The notes beneath the pieces are model-generated. The model was not told where the DNA came from. It saw only the letters and a list, made by a program, of their open reading frames with translations, and made no database searches. A stretch of DNA of 64,000 nucleotides from Welwitschia mirabilis (lineage: Eukaryota > Gnetophyta > Gnetopsida > Welwitschiales). The stretch's first letter is position 1. Every line of letters starts with the position of its first letter. The stretch lies in NCBI GenBank assembly GCA_051453625.1, contig JBOZIK010000001.1:219853485-219917484 (forward strand), written 5' to 3'. The position numbers were made by a program, and so were the translations under genes. Below, piece by piece: positions 33,802 to 44,833 of the stretch.

Positions 33802-34501
33802 NNNNNNNNNNNNNNNNNNNNNNNNNNNNNNNNNNNNNNNNNNNNNNNNNNNNNNNNNNNNNNNNNNNNNNNNNNNNNNNNNNNNNNNNNNNNNNNNNNN
33901 NNNNNNNNNNNNNNNNNNNNNNNNNNNNNNNNNNNNNNNNNNNNNNNNNNNNNNNNNNNNNNNNNNNNNNNNNNNNNNNNNNNNNNNNNNNNNNNNNNNN
34001 NNNNNNNNNNNNNNNNNNNNNNNNNNNNNNNNNNNNNNNNNNNNNNNNNNNNNNNNNNNNNNNNNNNNNNNNNNNNNNNNNNNNNNNNNNNNNNNNNNNN
34101 NNNNNNNNNNNNNNNNNNNNNNNNNNNNNNNNNNNNNNNNNNNNNNNNNNNNNNNNNNNNNNNNNNNNNNNNNNNNNNNNNNNNNNNNNNNNNNNNNNNN
34201 NNNNNNNNNNNNNNNNNNNNNNNNNNNNNNNNNNNNNNNNNNNNNNNNNNNNNNNNNNNNNNNNNNNNNNNNNNNNNNNNNNNNNNNNNNNNNNNNNNNN
34301 NNNNNNNNNNNNNNNNNNNNNNNNNNNNNNNNNNNNNNNNNNNNNNNNNNNNNNNNNNNNNNNNNNNNNNNNNNNNNNNNNNNNNNNNNNNNNNNNNNNN
34401 NNNNNNNNNNNNNNNNNNNNNNNNNNNNNNNNNNNNNNNNNNNNNNNNNNNNNNNNNNNNNNNNNNNNNNNNNNNNNNNNNNNNNNNNNNNNNNNNNNNN
34501 N
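33802..34501. other. Assembly gap (700 N)
   Basis: Inside element B between the protease and pre-integrase domains, which are normally only about 100-200 bases apart. The gap may be over-sized or may contain another insertion. Confidence 0.95.
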
Positions 34502-34775
34502 AAAGGCTTGGAATATAATCTCTTAAGTGTAAGTCAAATTTGTGATGAAAAATTTTTGGTTTTATTTACAAGAGATGATTGCATTGTTAGAAAACAAATT
34601 ATACTAAAGCTTTATTTGCTTGTATAAGAAAAGACAATGTATATATCACTACTTTAGTAGATACTTCTATTAATGAAAATAAGTGTTTGTTGAGAAAAAC
34701 AAGAGAAGAAAAGCATTGGCACAAAAAGCATAATCATGAAAATAAAGGCTTGATAAAAAAGGACTCAAATTAGCA
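34502..34775 (+). pseudogene. Element B pre-integrase (GAG_pre-integrs) domain
   Basis: KGLEYNLLSVSQICDEKFLV and FTRDDCIVRK (34502-34595) match the copia pre-integrase start (VKGLKYNLLSISQLCD). CLLRKTREEKHWHKKHNHEN (about 34685-34745) matches the LWHxRLGHxN metal-binding segment. The match then stops abruptly and no integrase catalytic core follows, marking the deletion of pol. Confidence 0.8.
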
Positions 34776-35161
34776 CAAAAGGCACAACAATGACATAGTA
34801 TTACAATGATCTGCTTGGTGATGTAATCACAAAATCTTAAAGTATGATGAGATATGTGAAGTTGTGCAAGAAATTGGAGATTTACCCTTTACCCAATTAG
34901 GTAAGTAAACAAGTAATATCTTCTAAATTCTCAACTCCATATTCTAATTATCTTATGAGTTGAGTTTATTAACTATATGTAGTTAGCTATAGTTAAAGTT
35001 AAATTATGTTCTTGATATGTATCTTTTTGAAGTATTATTGTTATTTTTTCTTAGTTATAGATCTTTTCAAAAAATCCAGAACTTTTAGTGTAGACATTTT
35101 TATTTTTATAGACATCTTTGCAAAAGACATCTTAAGATTTAGAGATGTCTTGAAAGCAGAC
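34776..35161 (+). other. Element B sequence after the pol deletion, left of element C
   Basis: No domain recognised. AGACATCT and AGATGTCT words (35100-35150) recur here and on the other side of element C (40120-40490), supporting the view that both sides are one interrupted region. Confidence 0.5.
35157..35161. repeat. Left copy of element C target duplication (CAGAC)
   Basis: CAGAC precedes the C LTR at 35162; CAGAG follows the other end at 40115-40119. Four of five bases agree. Confidence 0.6.
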
Positions 35162-35633
35162 TATAACATCCAATTAATCTTGTTCAAAAACTTTAACAGC
35201 ACTCTGATACCAAAATGTAACACTCAAATTTTTAGTAACACAAAACTATGAATGTTACTTAACTGAACCATCTACATTAACAAGGTACTTAAGGATTGTT
35301 TTGCTATAAATAATAAATAATGTTTGTTTCAAATATACAATCTATGGCTTAAATTAAGGGTACAATAAATTTCATAAAATACCATATATACACATAAAGT
35401 TTGCATTAAGGAAAGTAAATAAACACTTATAATCCTTACAATTTTCAAAGAAAATAAATACATTAAAAATATATTCATATAACTATAACACATCCTTAAA
35501 ATAAATCTGAGTACAATAACCATATTTACATCATAATTTATTAGGACATCTAAGGTCCTTCAAATAAATACATGCATCTAAACAAGAAGCATAAAAATAA
35601 CACTCAATCCATCTTGCATTAGCTAGCTCATCT

Positions 35634-35733
35634 NNNNNNNNNNNNNNNNNNNNNNNNNNNNNNNNNNNNNNNNNNNNNNNNNNNNNNNNNNNNNNNNNNN
35701 NNNNNNNNNNNNNNNNNNNNNNNNNNNNNNNNN
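35634..35733. other. Assembly gap (100 N) with duplicated flanks
   Basis: About 105 bases left of the gap (from ACATCATAATTTATTAGGAC) are repeated almost exactly right of it. The two contig ends probably overlap and no sequence is missing. Confidence 0.9.
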
Positions 35734-36660
35734 ACATCATAATTTATTAGGACATCTAAGGTCCTTCAAATAAATACATGCATCTAAACAAGAAGCATAA
35801 AAATAACAGTCAATCCATCTTGCATTAGCTAACTCATCTCGGGGTCTTTGTTTGCAGTAGGTCATACACATGCAAGCATGACATGAGAACTAATAAACTT
35901 CATAGTTCCTAGTATAATCCATAGTAAGGTTTAGTAAAGGGATTTTCTAAGCTCAAGATAAGCTACTCAAGAAAAATCAAAATGTGAGCAAGACCTCATC
36001 CAAATTTTAGTAATTTAGATGCCCATACCAAAGTTTTAGTAATCCAAGGATGTACAATGAATAGAATGCCCTATCGGAAGGGTGTCAAAAATACTCATTT
36101 ATCTAGAGGTTCATTCCTAGGGCCAATAAGAATGCTTCAGATGGGATAAATCCTCTAAAGCGGCAAATACATCATGTCATATACAATTCAATGGGTCATA
36201 AACATCACCTTAGTTACTCTAATAGATTACTCCCATGATCAACAGAAGCCCCTCAAGGGGACCAGCCCCTGAAGCCACATAATTTTATCACTTAGCACAT
36301 TTAAGGCATAGAATTAGATTCATGATCAAGATATTACATGTATAAGAAGAGACTTACAAGATTAATTAAGAAAGCAAAAAAATCCATGAAACATGTAAAT
36401 GATGCAAGAATTAATTAGAACATATAGAAAACACACCAAGCCAAAAACCATATAAGAAATTAGAGTAAGCCATAAGTCACACCAAATTTAAGATGAATAC
36501 TCAAGAACTCATGAAGATTACAAGGCTCTACGGTTTTTCCAAGATTCAAGTTGAAGTCATTAAGATTCAATAAAAAAGGCTCTCTTCAATATATGAAATA
36601 AGAAGAGGAGAAGGTTATTTTTATAGTAGAGGATGTACGAGGTGAAGAGACATCATTATA

Positions 36661-36785
36661 AAAGAGGGTGGTAATGTTAGTGGAAGTGGTAAAAGTAATA
36701 AGGGTGGTGGAAGTGATAGAAGTGGTGAAGGTGGTGGAAGTGGTGAAGGTAGTGGAAGTGGTAAAGGTAGTGGAAGTGGTGAGGA
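36661..36785. repeat. GGTGGAAGT-type minisatellite in element C LTR
   Basis: Repeats of GGTGGAAGTGGTGAAGGT type in 9- and 18-base steps. The other LTR has a shorter version at 39494-39575, so the array length changed after insertion. A proline/serine-like reading frame here is just the minisatellite. Confidence 0.85.
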
Positions 36786-37399
36786 TTCCATTACCTTACT
36801 AGAGCACTAGGTATAATAAATAATGATTATTCTTATCATAAATAATAAATAACAAATGAGACATTAGCAGCAATAATAAATTATTTCATAAATGTGGTAG
36901 TGGTTACAATTTAAAATATTCTTTAACATTTACTAAAAATAATAGAATAACTTTAGAAATTAAGCATCTTCATTCATAATAATTGCAAATCCATAGCTCA
37001 TCGGCATTTTCCAAAATGAGCAATTAAATGAATAAAGGCAAAGCATTAATTACAACTATTACAAAAAAGAAAATAATAGTCATGGGACTTTTAGCTATAA
37101 AAAAAAATATTTAATAATTAAAATAGAATATTAGCCTTCTAAAATTTCATATTCTCTTTTAACTTATTTATTAAGACATTTTAAACTTAAATCTTAATCA
37201 TTAAAAATTTGGAATGTGATATTACTGCACCTCTAAAGAGGTTTGGTCCTTGAAACTTGAGCTACAATACATCTATTTAGTATTCTCAAGTAGCTTCTAT
37301 TTCTATCTCTCTTAATATTTGTACTTAGAAAGTTGAATTTATCTTCCTTCAACTCCATATAAGTCATTGATTAAGTTGAAATGTTGTCTATAGGGTGGC

Positions 37400-38045
37400 T
37401 AATCAGAGATATTGATCATCATGATACCACCAATCATTTCTTGTTTCTGGAATGATCAAGCTTATAGAAATTCTCTTCTTTCTCTATCCTTTACTTTGAT
37501 CTCTTCATTACTTACTAGTTCAGGAACATATCTTAAAAGTTCCATAAATTTATGCTCATATTATGCTATTGTCTTAAAAATTGTTTAAGATTGTAGAATT
37601 CATCAACCTTTTCATTTATGAAAAATTCTAAATATCTACCTATAAATTTTCTTTTAAATTCTTCTCATGTTAAAGTTGTTGAAAATGATACTTGAAGCTT
37701 TTCCAGATCCCATCATAATGCTACTCATTTAACAAGTTTATGGATTGCTAGTATGACTTTCTACTTAGTAGTAAAATTAAATAATTATACTTTCCTTTGA
37801 ATAGCTAGCAACCATGCTTTTACATCAACTGCATTAGTGATACCTTCAAAAGTTAAAGGATTTATACTTTTAAATTGCATCATCATTTTCTTGAGAGAAT
37901 TCCCATCTTTCCTATTGTTGATTTGATCATGAAGCTCATCCACTAAGTTGTTAGCTATATTTACTAGTGTTGTAACTTCAATTGGTTGGTTTACTACTCT
38001 TTTTAGAGTCATATTAATCCTATGAAAATCAACTATACATATCAT
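37400..38045 (-). pseudogene. Element C gag (gypsy-type Retrotrans_gag)
   Basis: The first part is open from 38045 to 37785 and includes INPLTFEGITNAVDVKAWLL, matching the family pattern P-x-F-x-G-x-x-D-P-x-x-A-x-x-WL. Further along the minus strand, EEFKRKFIGRYLEFFINEKV and a DEFYNLKQ segment match F-x-x-x-F-x-x-x-Y-x-P-x-x-x-x-x-K-x-x-EF-x-x-L-x-Q, then RYVPELVSNEEIK matches L-x-RYVPxLV. A few stops and one or two frameshifts are present. The start Met at 38045 follows the primer site by about 130 bases. Confidence 0.85.
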
Positions 38046-38175
38046 AAACCCATGTTAAACTTACAAATTAAATATTAGTTATGCTAAGTAAATTTTAATC
38101 TACATTTTAACAATAGTTATGTCTAATGAATTTGTAAACCTAAGAGTAGTTACATCTAATGAGTTCGCAACATAT

Positions 38176-38245
38176 GTTCTAATATCAAAATGTAACGTTC
38201 AAATAATCTATGGTAAAAAACTTCAATGACATCCTGATACCAAAA
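38176..38245 (-). promoter_or_regulatory. Two successive primer-site/LTR-edge junctions
   Basis: Plus strand: CTAATATCAAAA then TGTAACGTTC (38191), and 40 bases on CCTGATACCAAAA then TGTAACACCC (38246). On the minus strand both read as a TTTTGGTATCAG-type primer site next to an LTR end. Because the whole 55-base unit is also at 35162-35215, the outer junction (38190/38191) is taken as the true LTR edge and the inner one as part of the LTR. Confidence 0.7.
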
Positions 38246-40114
38246 TGTAACACCCAAATTTTTAGTAATAAAAAATATAAATGTTACTTTACTTAACCAT
38301 TTAGACTAATAAAATACTTAAGGATTGTTTAGCTCTAAATAATAAATAATTTTTGTTTTAAATATATAATCTATGGCTTAAATTAAGGATACAATAAATT
38401 TCATAAGACACCACAGAGACATATAACATTTGCATTAAGGAGAGTAAATAAATACTTATACTCCTTCCAATTTTCAAAGAAAATAAATACATTAAAAATA
38501 TATTCATACAACTGTAAAACATCCTTAAAGTAAATCTGAGGACAGTAATAATATTTACATTAGAATTTATTAGGATAGCTAATATCCTTTAAATAAATGC
38601 ATGCATCTAAACAACAAGCGTAAAATAACACTCAATCCATATTACATTAGCTAGCTCATCCAGAGGTTCTCTTTTATAGTAGGTTCTACACATGCAAGCA
38701 CGACATGAGAACTATAACCTTCACAATTCCTAGTATAATCCATGATAAGATTTAGGTAAGGGGGTTTTCCAAGCTCAAGATAGGATTCTCAAGGAAAATC
38801 AAAATGTGATCAAGACCTCATACAAATTTTAGAAATCTAAATGATCATATCCAAGTTTTATAAATCTAAAAATGTATAATGAATATAATGCCCTGTCAGA
38901 AGGGTGTCAAAAATACTCATTTGGCTAGATGTTCATTCTTATGGCCACTAGAAATCCATCATATAAAGCCATAAAGACATCATGTCATCCATAACTAGAT
39001 GGGTTATAAATGTTACTCTGATAGCTCACTCCCATGGCCAATGGGAGTCCCTTAGATGGCCTAGTCCCCAAAGCTACATAATTTACTTACTTAGCAAGTG
39101 TAAAGCATAGAATTAAATTAAAAAACAAGATAGTACATGTGTAAGAAGAGACTTACAAGATCAATTAAAAAAGCACAAAAGTCCATAAAACATGTAAATG
39201 ATGTAAGAATTAATTCAGACGTACAGGAAATAAATGAAAGTAAAAAATCATACAAGAAAATACATCAAGCTAAAAAACATATAAAAAATTTAATTAAGCC
39301 ATAAATCATACTAAATTTAAGATGAAAACTCAAGAACTCATGGAGATTGCAAGACTCTAATATTTTTCCAAGCTCTAAGTTAAAGTTTCCAAGATTCGAT
39401 AAAAAGATCTTTTTTAAAGATATGAAATAAAAGAAGAAGAAGGTCCTTTTGATAGTAGAGGATGTAGGATGTGAAGAGACATCATTATGAAAGAGGGTGA
39501 TAAAGGTGGTGGAAGTGGTGAAAGTCGTGAGGGTGGTGGAAGTGGTAGAAGTGCTGAAGGTGGTAGAAGTGATGAAGATTTTGTTATCTTACCAAATAAC
39601 AATTATGCTTATCATAAAAAATAAATAATAAATAATACATTAGTGTTAATAATAAATTATTTCATACTAAAAATAATAAAATAACTTTAGATGTTAAGCA
39701 TGTCCATTCATAATAATTTCAAATTCATAACTCATTGGCATTTTCCAAAATGACCAATTAAATGAATAAAGCAAAAGCATTAATTACAGATACTACGCAA
39801 AAGAAAATAATAATTATGGAACTATTAGCTATAAAAGAAAACATTTAAGAATTAACATAAAATATTAGCCTTATAAAATTTCATATTCTCTTTTAACNNN
39901 NNNNNNNNNNNNNNNNNNNNNNNNNNNNNNNNNNNNNNNNNNNNNNNNNNNNNNNNNNNNNNNNNNNNNNNNNNNNNNNNNNNNNNNNNNNNNNNNNAAA
40001 CATTTAAGAATTAACATAAAATATTAGCCTTATAAAATTTCATATTCTCTTTTAACTTATTTATTAAGACATTTTAAACTTAAATCTTAATCATTAAAAA
40101 TTTGGGATATGACA
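38191..40114 (-). repeat. Element C LTR, right copy (5' LTR)
   Basis: It aligns with the left copy and ends TTTGGGATATGACA at 40114. It includes a 100-N gap with a 59-base repeated flank, so the true length is about 1.77 kb. Many A/T-direction differences separate it from the left copy, indicating an old insertion. Confidence 0.8.
39898..39997. other. Assembly gap (100 N) with duplicated flanks
   Basis: The 59 bases before the gap (AAACATTTAAGAATTAACAT...) appear again, identical, immediately after it. Probably an unmerged contig overlap. Confidence 0.95.
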
Positions 40115-42313
40115 CAGAGGTCTTGTGTTTTGTAGACTTCTTTGAAGATCAGGTATGCTTATTTAATTATTTGAAATAAACATCTTGTATTTTTTAAACA
40201 TCTTGACAACAAAAACATGTATTAAAAATTTTTTACTAGCAGACATCTTTAAGTTTATAGATGTCTAATTTTTATGTTTTAAACATCTTTTAGGTTATAG
40301 ACATCTTGACTATACTATTATAGAAAATAAAATACTCTAAAAACCTAGGATTTTAACCCTTCTTATTTGTAAAAGGGACCATGAAATATTATTTTCAAGT
40401 ACTCACTTAATAGATGTCTCTCTTAAAAGATTTTTTATTAGTCCTTTTCTTAGCTTTCTCTACAAAAACATCTTGGATTTATGAGACATCTCCACAGTAA
40501 GAAAGAATAAGGTTTTCCATTACATAGGTGTATATTTTAATTTTAGTTGATTTTTTATTTTAATTTTTCATATTCTCATAAATATGATTAGAAGAAAATC
40601 AAGTAAGAGCAAGCCTCAGAGCAACAAAGATCTCAGTATGAACCACAACTCACCATGAGGTAGTAGTTAGAAGATATAGAATATGGAGACGAAATTCCAT
40701 TATCACAGGAAGAACTCTTGGATTTCATAGGTAGCGTAGAGATTATCTTGTTGCCTATTTTATTTGGCTTTGATGGAAAATGATCATTTAATTAGACCAG
40801 TGTATTCTAGATCTTGTTGTAAGAGAGTTCTTACAAACATACACAAAATTGATGATAGCACAAATGCCTTTTAAACACGAGTTAGAAGTACATCTTTGAA
40901 TATTATTCCTATTTTTGTTAATTCCTTGCTTAGTACAGATGATATAGATGTTCCTCAAATTTATGCATATTCATTTAAGAAAATATTCTCTTCTAGAGTT
41001 ATCAGTGTGTCATGGCGCAATATGAGCAATGTTTTAATTGGGCACACTAGAATGAATCTCTAGAAAACATAGAAAGAAAAGATATGATTCCAAATGCCTC
41101 TATTCTTAATTTGATCACATTATAATATTTTGGTTAAAGAAGATAATTATAACTATTGGAAGCCAATGTAGATTATTATTGTATATTATTTGCTTAATTT
41201 CTTAAAGATAGACTTGGTCTTTATTTTGTTCATGGATATTATCTTACTATTTTATAAGGATCAGACTTTAGTCACCCTTGTTTTATTAGTTTCATTATTA
41301 TTAGTGCCATTATAGCAGTGCCATAGGTAAATCTTATCTAATAGAAGAAACCATTGGCAAAGTTTAGTGAGAAACACAAGGTACTAGTATCACTAGGTAA
41401 GGGTACAAGCAAGAGGACTTCACAGTTTCAACAATCATATTCTATTACCACTCACGACTCTTTATCCATTAAAAAAGGATTAAAAGTAATAGCTAAATGG
41501 TTGGTAAAATTGAAATAAATTTAATAAGACTTAAGAATAACAAGTTTACAATAACCAAGAATGAATCACTGATAGAGAGTTGGGAATTCATGAGGGCTCG
41601 CATCTAGTCAGATTTAGAGGAGGAATTAGAAGAAGAAGAGGAATCAACTCCTACAGGTTTATGAGTTATAGGATATGAATTTTAAGGAATAACTGATAGC
41701 AGTTCTAAAAAGAAATAATTTGGAGATGAGACATAAGCTCTGGGGGGGTAGCATGCTCCTATGTAAGCACAGGTGTAGGAAGAGCAATAGGATTCAAGAT
41801 CTTCATAGCAGAGGCCACAATAGAAGATAGAGTTTGAGATCTCAGATGCGCCACCTCTTATACTCTATTATTTATATCACAAGATTTTTGTCTGCCATTC
41901 TAGATAGCCACCTTCACCATAATCCATAGTATAATCACCCCCACCTCTACCTTTTCCACCTTTAGTACATCTATCATCACCACTAGCATTTAACATTAAA
42001 TTGATTCAAGTGCCAACCATTTTCACTAGGCTGTTACCACCATCCTTTGCAAAAAGCTCCATTGCCAGTTTTTTGGGGATGTTCATCACTCTTAAAACAT
42101 ACTAACATGTGAGTAAACAAGTCCATGAGGGCCTAGGTGAGACATACTAGCACCCCTCTAGGAAATGCTATACTCCACCACTTACATCTTCCTCATCCTA
42201 CACTGAACCTACCTTCATAACCCATGGCACTGAAGATAGTGATGAAGAAGAGTAAGGCATACATTACATGAGTGACTCTACTCTTAGTGATTAGAGCCTT
42301 ATCTTTGATATCC
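40115..42313 (+). pseudogene. Element B env-like region, right of element C
   Basis: No long open frame survives. A basic start (MIRRKSSKSKPQSNKDLS, 40587) and LLDFIGSVEIILLPILFGFD (about 40700-40770) suggest the third ORF of SIRE-like elements. Acidic runs (EEELEEEEE near 41620, DSDEEE near 42245) precede the inner polypurine tract, as in element A. Assignment is by position and composition, with weak sequence similarity. Confidence 0.45.
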
Positions 42314-43053
42314 AGAAAGGAGGAGAAGTTTTGGAAAATCAATAATATATCAATTGCATTTAGTTGGGTAGTTTAATGACATTCAATTTGGTACATTAAC
42401 TTGAGGAAACCCTATTGAGCTTGAATTACTTGTCGTGAGATATTAGATTCGATCCTTGAGTGTCATCATTGTTATTGATGATCACTCTCAGTTTTTTGCA
42501 TACATTTCTATTATTTGTCATTTTCTACTATTGTTATTTATTAGCACATGCTTTCTATTGACACACTCTTATGTCTTAATATCATGCTTTATTGGTACAT
42601 TTCTAAAAATGTTATGATCTAATTTTTATTGATTAGTAGGCTTTCATGATCTCCATGTTATATATTAATAACATATTTCTATTATGTCATGCTTTGACTC
42701 TTATTATTATCATGTTACCATAAGCATATTTTTAGCACATGTAGTGTTTTTGGCACTCAAATTTCAATTCTATCCTCTGGTATATTATTGGCACATTATT
42801 GTTAGCATATCTTACTTAAGAAATTTTCAATGAAATTATTAAAATTTTTATTAATTATTTTGATTGCTCAAGTGGTATATCTATGTGTCTTTATATGTTA
42901 TTCAAGTGGTTAATATCATGTTTCAAAAATATCATATGAAAAAATTGATTATGTGCATTTCTCTTAAATATGAGTATTGAATTTTTAGTTGATTAAATGA
43001 GATTACACTAACAAGATTTGTCAAGTTTTGAACATCATCAAAAAAGAGAAGAT
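42314..43053 (+). promoter_or_regulatory. Two polypurine tracts of element B
   Basis: AGAAAGGAGGAGAAG at 42314-42328 and CAAAAAAGAGAAGAT at 43039-43053, the second directly before LTR-B. Same double arrangement as in element A. The 710 bases between them are AT-rich with no gene. Confidence 0.6.
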
Positions 43054-44828
43054 TATTGAAAAATCTAGTTTTTGTTATCAAATATTTTATGTTATTTTGT
43101 AGATAGNNNNNNNNNNNNNNNNNNNNNNNNNNNNNNNNNNNNNNNNNNNNNNNNNNNNNNNNNNNNNNNNNNNNNNNNNNNNNNNNNNNNNNNNNNNNNN
43201 NNNNNNNNNNNNNNNNNNNNNNNNNNNNNNNNNNNNNNNNNNNNNNNNNNNNNNNNNNNNNNNNNNNNNNNNNNNNNNNNNNNNNNNNNNNNNNNNNNNN
43301 NNNNNNNNNNNNNNNNNNNNNNNNNNNNNNNNNNNNNNNNNNNNNNNNNNNNNNNNNNNNNNNNNNNNNNNNNNNNNNNNNNNNNNNNNNNNNNNNNNNN
43401 NNNNNNNNNNNNNNNNNNNNNNNNNNNNNNNNNNNNNNNNNNNNNNNNNNNNNNNNNNNNNNNNNNNNNNNNNNNNNNNNNNNNNNNNNNNNNNNNNNNN
43501 NNNNNNNNNNNNNNNNNNNNNNNNNNNNNNNNNNNNNNAAAATCAGTTTTCTGAAGATATATATATATATATATATAATTTAAAACATCTATAAAATTGA
43601 AGACATCTTGGATGTATCGAATTTCAGCTCATAGGCTAAAGACAATTATGCTAAAAGTTGGACGTGACATAGATGAAGATGTCTACATGATTGAAGACAT
43701 CTATACTAAGCTAAAATAGTTAACAGAGTTAATTTAGATTTCAACTAATATTTTACATTTTAGATAAGCTATCAAATTTTTCATCACATATTCATGATCA
43801 TGAAGGCTTAAGAATAATATAGAGCAAGTTTCATCAAAATTTAGGTATATTTACTGAAGAAATCTATAAGGTAAAGACATCTAACTATTAGTAGATACCT
43901 ACAAATTTGAAGACATGTTAGATTAAATTTCAAATTAATGAAAAATAAAGATGCACATCTGATGCCTAGATGTTCTCTATCCATTTCACAGTGGTTACAA
44001 AGTTAAATAGCTATTGTTCAAGCTCAAATGACTAGTTTTCCTTTGATCATATAAAGACATAACATGATGAAACATTTCATAACTTTTAGTACTTTAATGA
44101 ACATACAACATTTGACATATAATGATTAGGTCAAATATAGAATAAGGATCACATGGATGAAAGGAAATTCTCACAAAGAATCAAAGAGATTTGATCATTT
44201 GCAAATAAGCTTGCATAGTTTTCATCATTCCTTCTTAAACCACTGCATTTTTGGACTATCTTATTATTGAATACTATTGTAAGTTCATTACTAGATCAAA
44301 CCCATTATAATGCAACCCTTGTATAGGTGTGGATTTGAGGTAGTGATTATGAGTACTTATTTTATTAGAAGGTTTTTAGTGAGCCTAAAAGTCATTATTT
44401 ATTTATAGCGAAGAGAGTGCTGCATTGTGAGAAGACTCTTATGATTATAAGGTTTGTGGTGTGCTTGTGAAAACCACTATTTATTTGTATGGAAGAGAGT
44501 GTTGTCTTGTGAGAAGACTCTCATTATTAAAAGGTTTATGATGCACTTGTAAAATCACTATTTCCTTATGAGGAAGTTAGTGCTATCTTATAAGGAGACT
44601 CTCACTTATTATAAGATTGATGGTGTGTCACAAACCCACTAGTTTCTTATAGGTTAAGAATATTCAAAGGCATGAGATGAAGCTACCTTTTATGTGTGGA
44701 CATACCCAGGTTGGGAAACCACATTATCTTAGTAAGATATTTTATTATGCATTTTCATCTTGTTATTAATTAAAAAGTTTTATTTGGTGGAATTCATTCA
44801 CCCCTCCTCTTTGAGTTAACAATCCTCA
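43054..44828 (+). repeat. Element B 3' LTR
   Basis: Partner of 30339-31880. It starts TATTGAAAAATCTAG and ends GGAATTCATTCACCCCTCCTCTTTG...ATCCTCA. It contains a 432-N gap and a short (TA)n run at 43557-43577 absent from the other copy. It is followed by CATGT. Confidence 0.85.
43107..43538. other. Assembly gap (432 N) in element B 3' LTR
   Basis: The other LTR has only about 100 bases between the matching flanks, so the gap is too large or hides an insertion next to the (TA)n run. Confidence 0.9.
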
Positions 44829-44833
44829 CATGT
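44829..44833. repeat. Target-site duplication CATGT, right of element B
   Basis: Identical to 30334-30338. Confidence 0.85.

Larger units (their letters stand above)
35162..37221 (-). repeat. Element C LTR, left copy (3' LTR)
   Basis: It aligns with 38191-40114. It includes a 100-N gap with a repeated flank, so its true length is about 1.85 kb. Its first 55 bases carry CTCTGATACCAAAATGTAACAC, that is, a second primer-site/LTR-start junction inside the LTR. A GGT-GGA-AGT minisatellite lies at 36661-36785. Confidence 0.8.
35162..40114 (-). mobile_element. Element C: gag-only LTR retrotransposon (TR-GAG-like)
   Basis: Two direct LTRs (35162-37221 and 38191-40114) enclose only about 0.95 kb. 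On the minus strand this holds a primer site and a gypsy-type gag, with no protease, reverse transcriptase or integrase. This is the layout of non-autonomous terminal-repeat elements with a GAG domain. The LTR ends form a TGTAACACTCAAATTT / AAATTTGGGATATGACA inverted pair. It lies in the env-like part of element B, flanked by CAGAC/CAGAG. A secondary loss of pol by deletion cannot be excluded from one copy. Confidence 0.8.
30339..44828 (+). mobile_element. Element B: SIRE-like Ty1/copia, internally deleted, split by element C
   Basis: Order: 5' LTR 30339-31880, primer site 31883, gag with zinc knuckle, protease, gap, pre-integrase domain to about 34770. Then a 2-kb env-like region (34900-35161 and 40115-42310, interrupted by element C), two polypurine tracts, and 3' LTR 43054-44828. 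No integrase core, reverse transcriptase or RNase H can be seen, so it is a deletion derivative that would need pol proteins in trans, unless the 700-N gap hides them out of order. It is flanked by CATGT and sits inside the integrase of element E. Confidence 0.85.

Noticed and set aside
33769-34526. Long apparent open frames of about 250 codons
   Set aside because: They run through the 700-N gap; the translation is almost all unknown residues. The same applies to frames at 25383-25605, 43072-43554 and 51683-52217.
35216-38246. Element C LTR edges at 35216 and 38246 (TGTAACAC), next to a good primer site
   Set aside because: The 55 bases to the left are shared by both copies, and only the outer edges give a near-perfect target duplication.
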